From an uncultured Oscillospiraceae bacterium (lineage in GTDB: Bacteria > Bacillota > Clostridia > Oscillospirales > Oscillospiraceae): a stretch of 48,757 bases of DNA. Positions 48,515-48,757 of the stretch are shown piece by piece. The translations under genes were made by a program, and so were the position numbers. The DNA lies in the NCBI GenBank assembly GCA_947624985.1, contig CANQMO010000020.1, positions 1-48,757 of the forward strand, written 5' to 3'. Each line of letters starts with the position of its first letter. The stretch's first letter is position 1. The notes under the pieces were generated by a model. It saw nothing but the letters and a program-made list of their open reading frames with translations. It did not search any database and was not told the origin of the DNA.

Positions 48515-48552
48515 AGTTCCGTCCTGTTTTCTATCTCAGGATACCTTTACAA

Positions 48553-48593
48553 TGTAAAATCAGCTACCGGCGGTCTGTAAAATCCCCGTAAAA
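48553..48593 (-). promoter_or_regulatory. Pho-box-like direct repeats upstream of pstC
   Basis: On the minus strand TTTTACG (48593-48587) and TTTTACA (48582-48576) are spaced 11 bp start to start. A third TTTTACA (48559-48553) lies 23 bp further. Two hexamer-like units with a 5-nt gap match the architecture of PhoP/PhoB operators (TT-A-CA repeats). The site is inside the 99 bp between pstC and the IS end. No strong -35/-10 pair was found beyond the repeats. Confidence 0.6.
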
Positions 48594-48613
48594 TGGAGAA
48601 GCCGGCGGCAATC

Positions 48614-48757
48614 TGTACAGCCCCATAAGAAACGGACAGGGAAAAGAAGAGACCACTGAGTAGGAAATAGGATTTAAGCTGAGTGGCGCAGCGAGAGCGG
48701 CGCCACTCCAGTCTTCAACTGGATGCGCTCATGGTTGTAGAAGTGGATGAAGCTGTC
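48614..48757 (-). mobile_element. End of a second IS3-family element (runs off the window)
   Basis: The terminal sequence TGTACAGCCCC starts at 48614, followed by ATAAGAAACGGACAGGGAAA, which shares about 19 bases with the right inner end of the IS at 37387-38631. The orfB 3' end lies just inside. Orientation is opposite to the first copy. The element continues past 48757. Confidence 0.85.
48674..48757 (-). CDS. IS3-family transposase OrfB, C-terminal fragment
   Basis: The last 27 codons read DSFIHFYNHERIQLKTG...RHSA before the TAA stop, the usual C-terminal end of IS3 OrfB (Y-N-x-x-R-x-Q-x-K-x-G). The gene continues beyond the right edge, so integrity cannot be judged. It is a relative of, but clearly different from, OrfB at 37733-38548. 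Confidence 0.88.
   Translation of the reverse strand, partial: DSFIHFYNHERIQLKTGVAPLSLRHSA

Overview
The window is 48.8 kb of GC-rich, tightly packed chromosome. It is most likely from a Gram-positive gut clostridium of the Oscillospiraceae type. Grounds for this are inference from gene content and signals: strong AGGAGG ribosome sites, TTGACA/TATAAT promoters with 17-nt spacers, BspA-like leucine-rich proteins with GW/WYY cell-wall-binding repeats, AzlCD, an ECF sigma factor with a DUF4179-type partner, and a FolD/cyclodeaminase pair. No prophage, CRISPR array or rRNA is visible. Many neighbours overlap as ATGA or TGATG, so most operons look translationally coupled.

Layout. 1-2700: end of the infC-rpmI operon (attenuator-like leader, candidate AUA start), a small CmpB-type membrane protein, deoC, and a protein with two SSB-like OB folds. 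2730-6160: glycogen genes glgB-glgA. 6160-8010: a non-coding hairpin stretch, then an ECF sigma/anti-sigma pair. 8050-12930: an AGCS amino-acid symporter, a signal-less BMP/PnrA-domain protein with a ParB-like N-terminal part, a metallophosphoesterase and a HAD hydrolase. 12940-15920: cytidylate kinase-like protein, tRNA-Leu(UAG), a lone RelA/SpoT-domain protein, and an E2/CAT-fold protein that has lost its catalytic His. 15966-20690: a four-gene Gld-like ABC system. 20830-25240: two paralogous secreted wall-binding proteins. 25390-31400: trmB plus an acyltransferase, then an MMPL transporter coupled to a heptad-repeat exported protein.

31535-32590: a zeta-type toxin/antitoxin pair, followed by a dense array of seven perfect hairpins, three of which are enclosed by an outer stem to form a cloverleaf. 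32650-37360: tyrosine phosphatase and nth; rarA; a small stress-like protein; a radical SAM protein and a YdcF-like protein. 37387-38631: a complete IS3-family element that has split a rho-independent terminator in its loop. 38656-41974: greA, and the folate operon folC-fchA-folD, whose first gene looks leaderless. 42055-43282: tRNA-Ser(GGA) and azlCD. 43358-48514: pstC-pstA-pstB-phoU-phoB-phoR on the minus strand, preceded by direct repeats resembling a Pho box. The end of a second IS3-type element lies where pstS would be expected.

No single locus is clearly a new system. The least explained items are the cloverleaf/hairpin array at 32416-32588, the BMP-domain fusion at 9691-11607, the lone alarmone-synthetase-like gene at 13897-14931, and the E2-like probable pseudoenzyme at 15033-15914.
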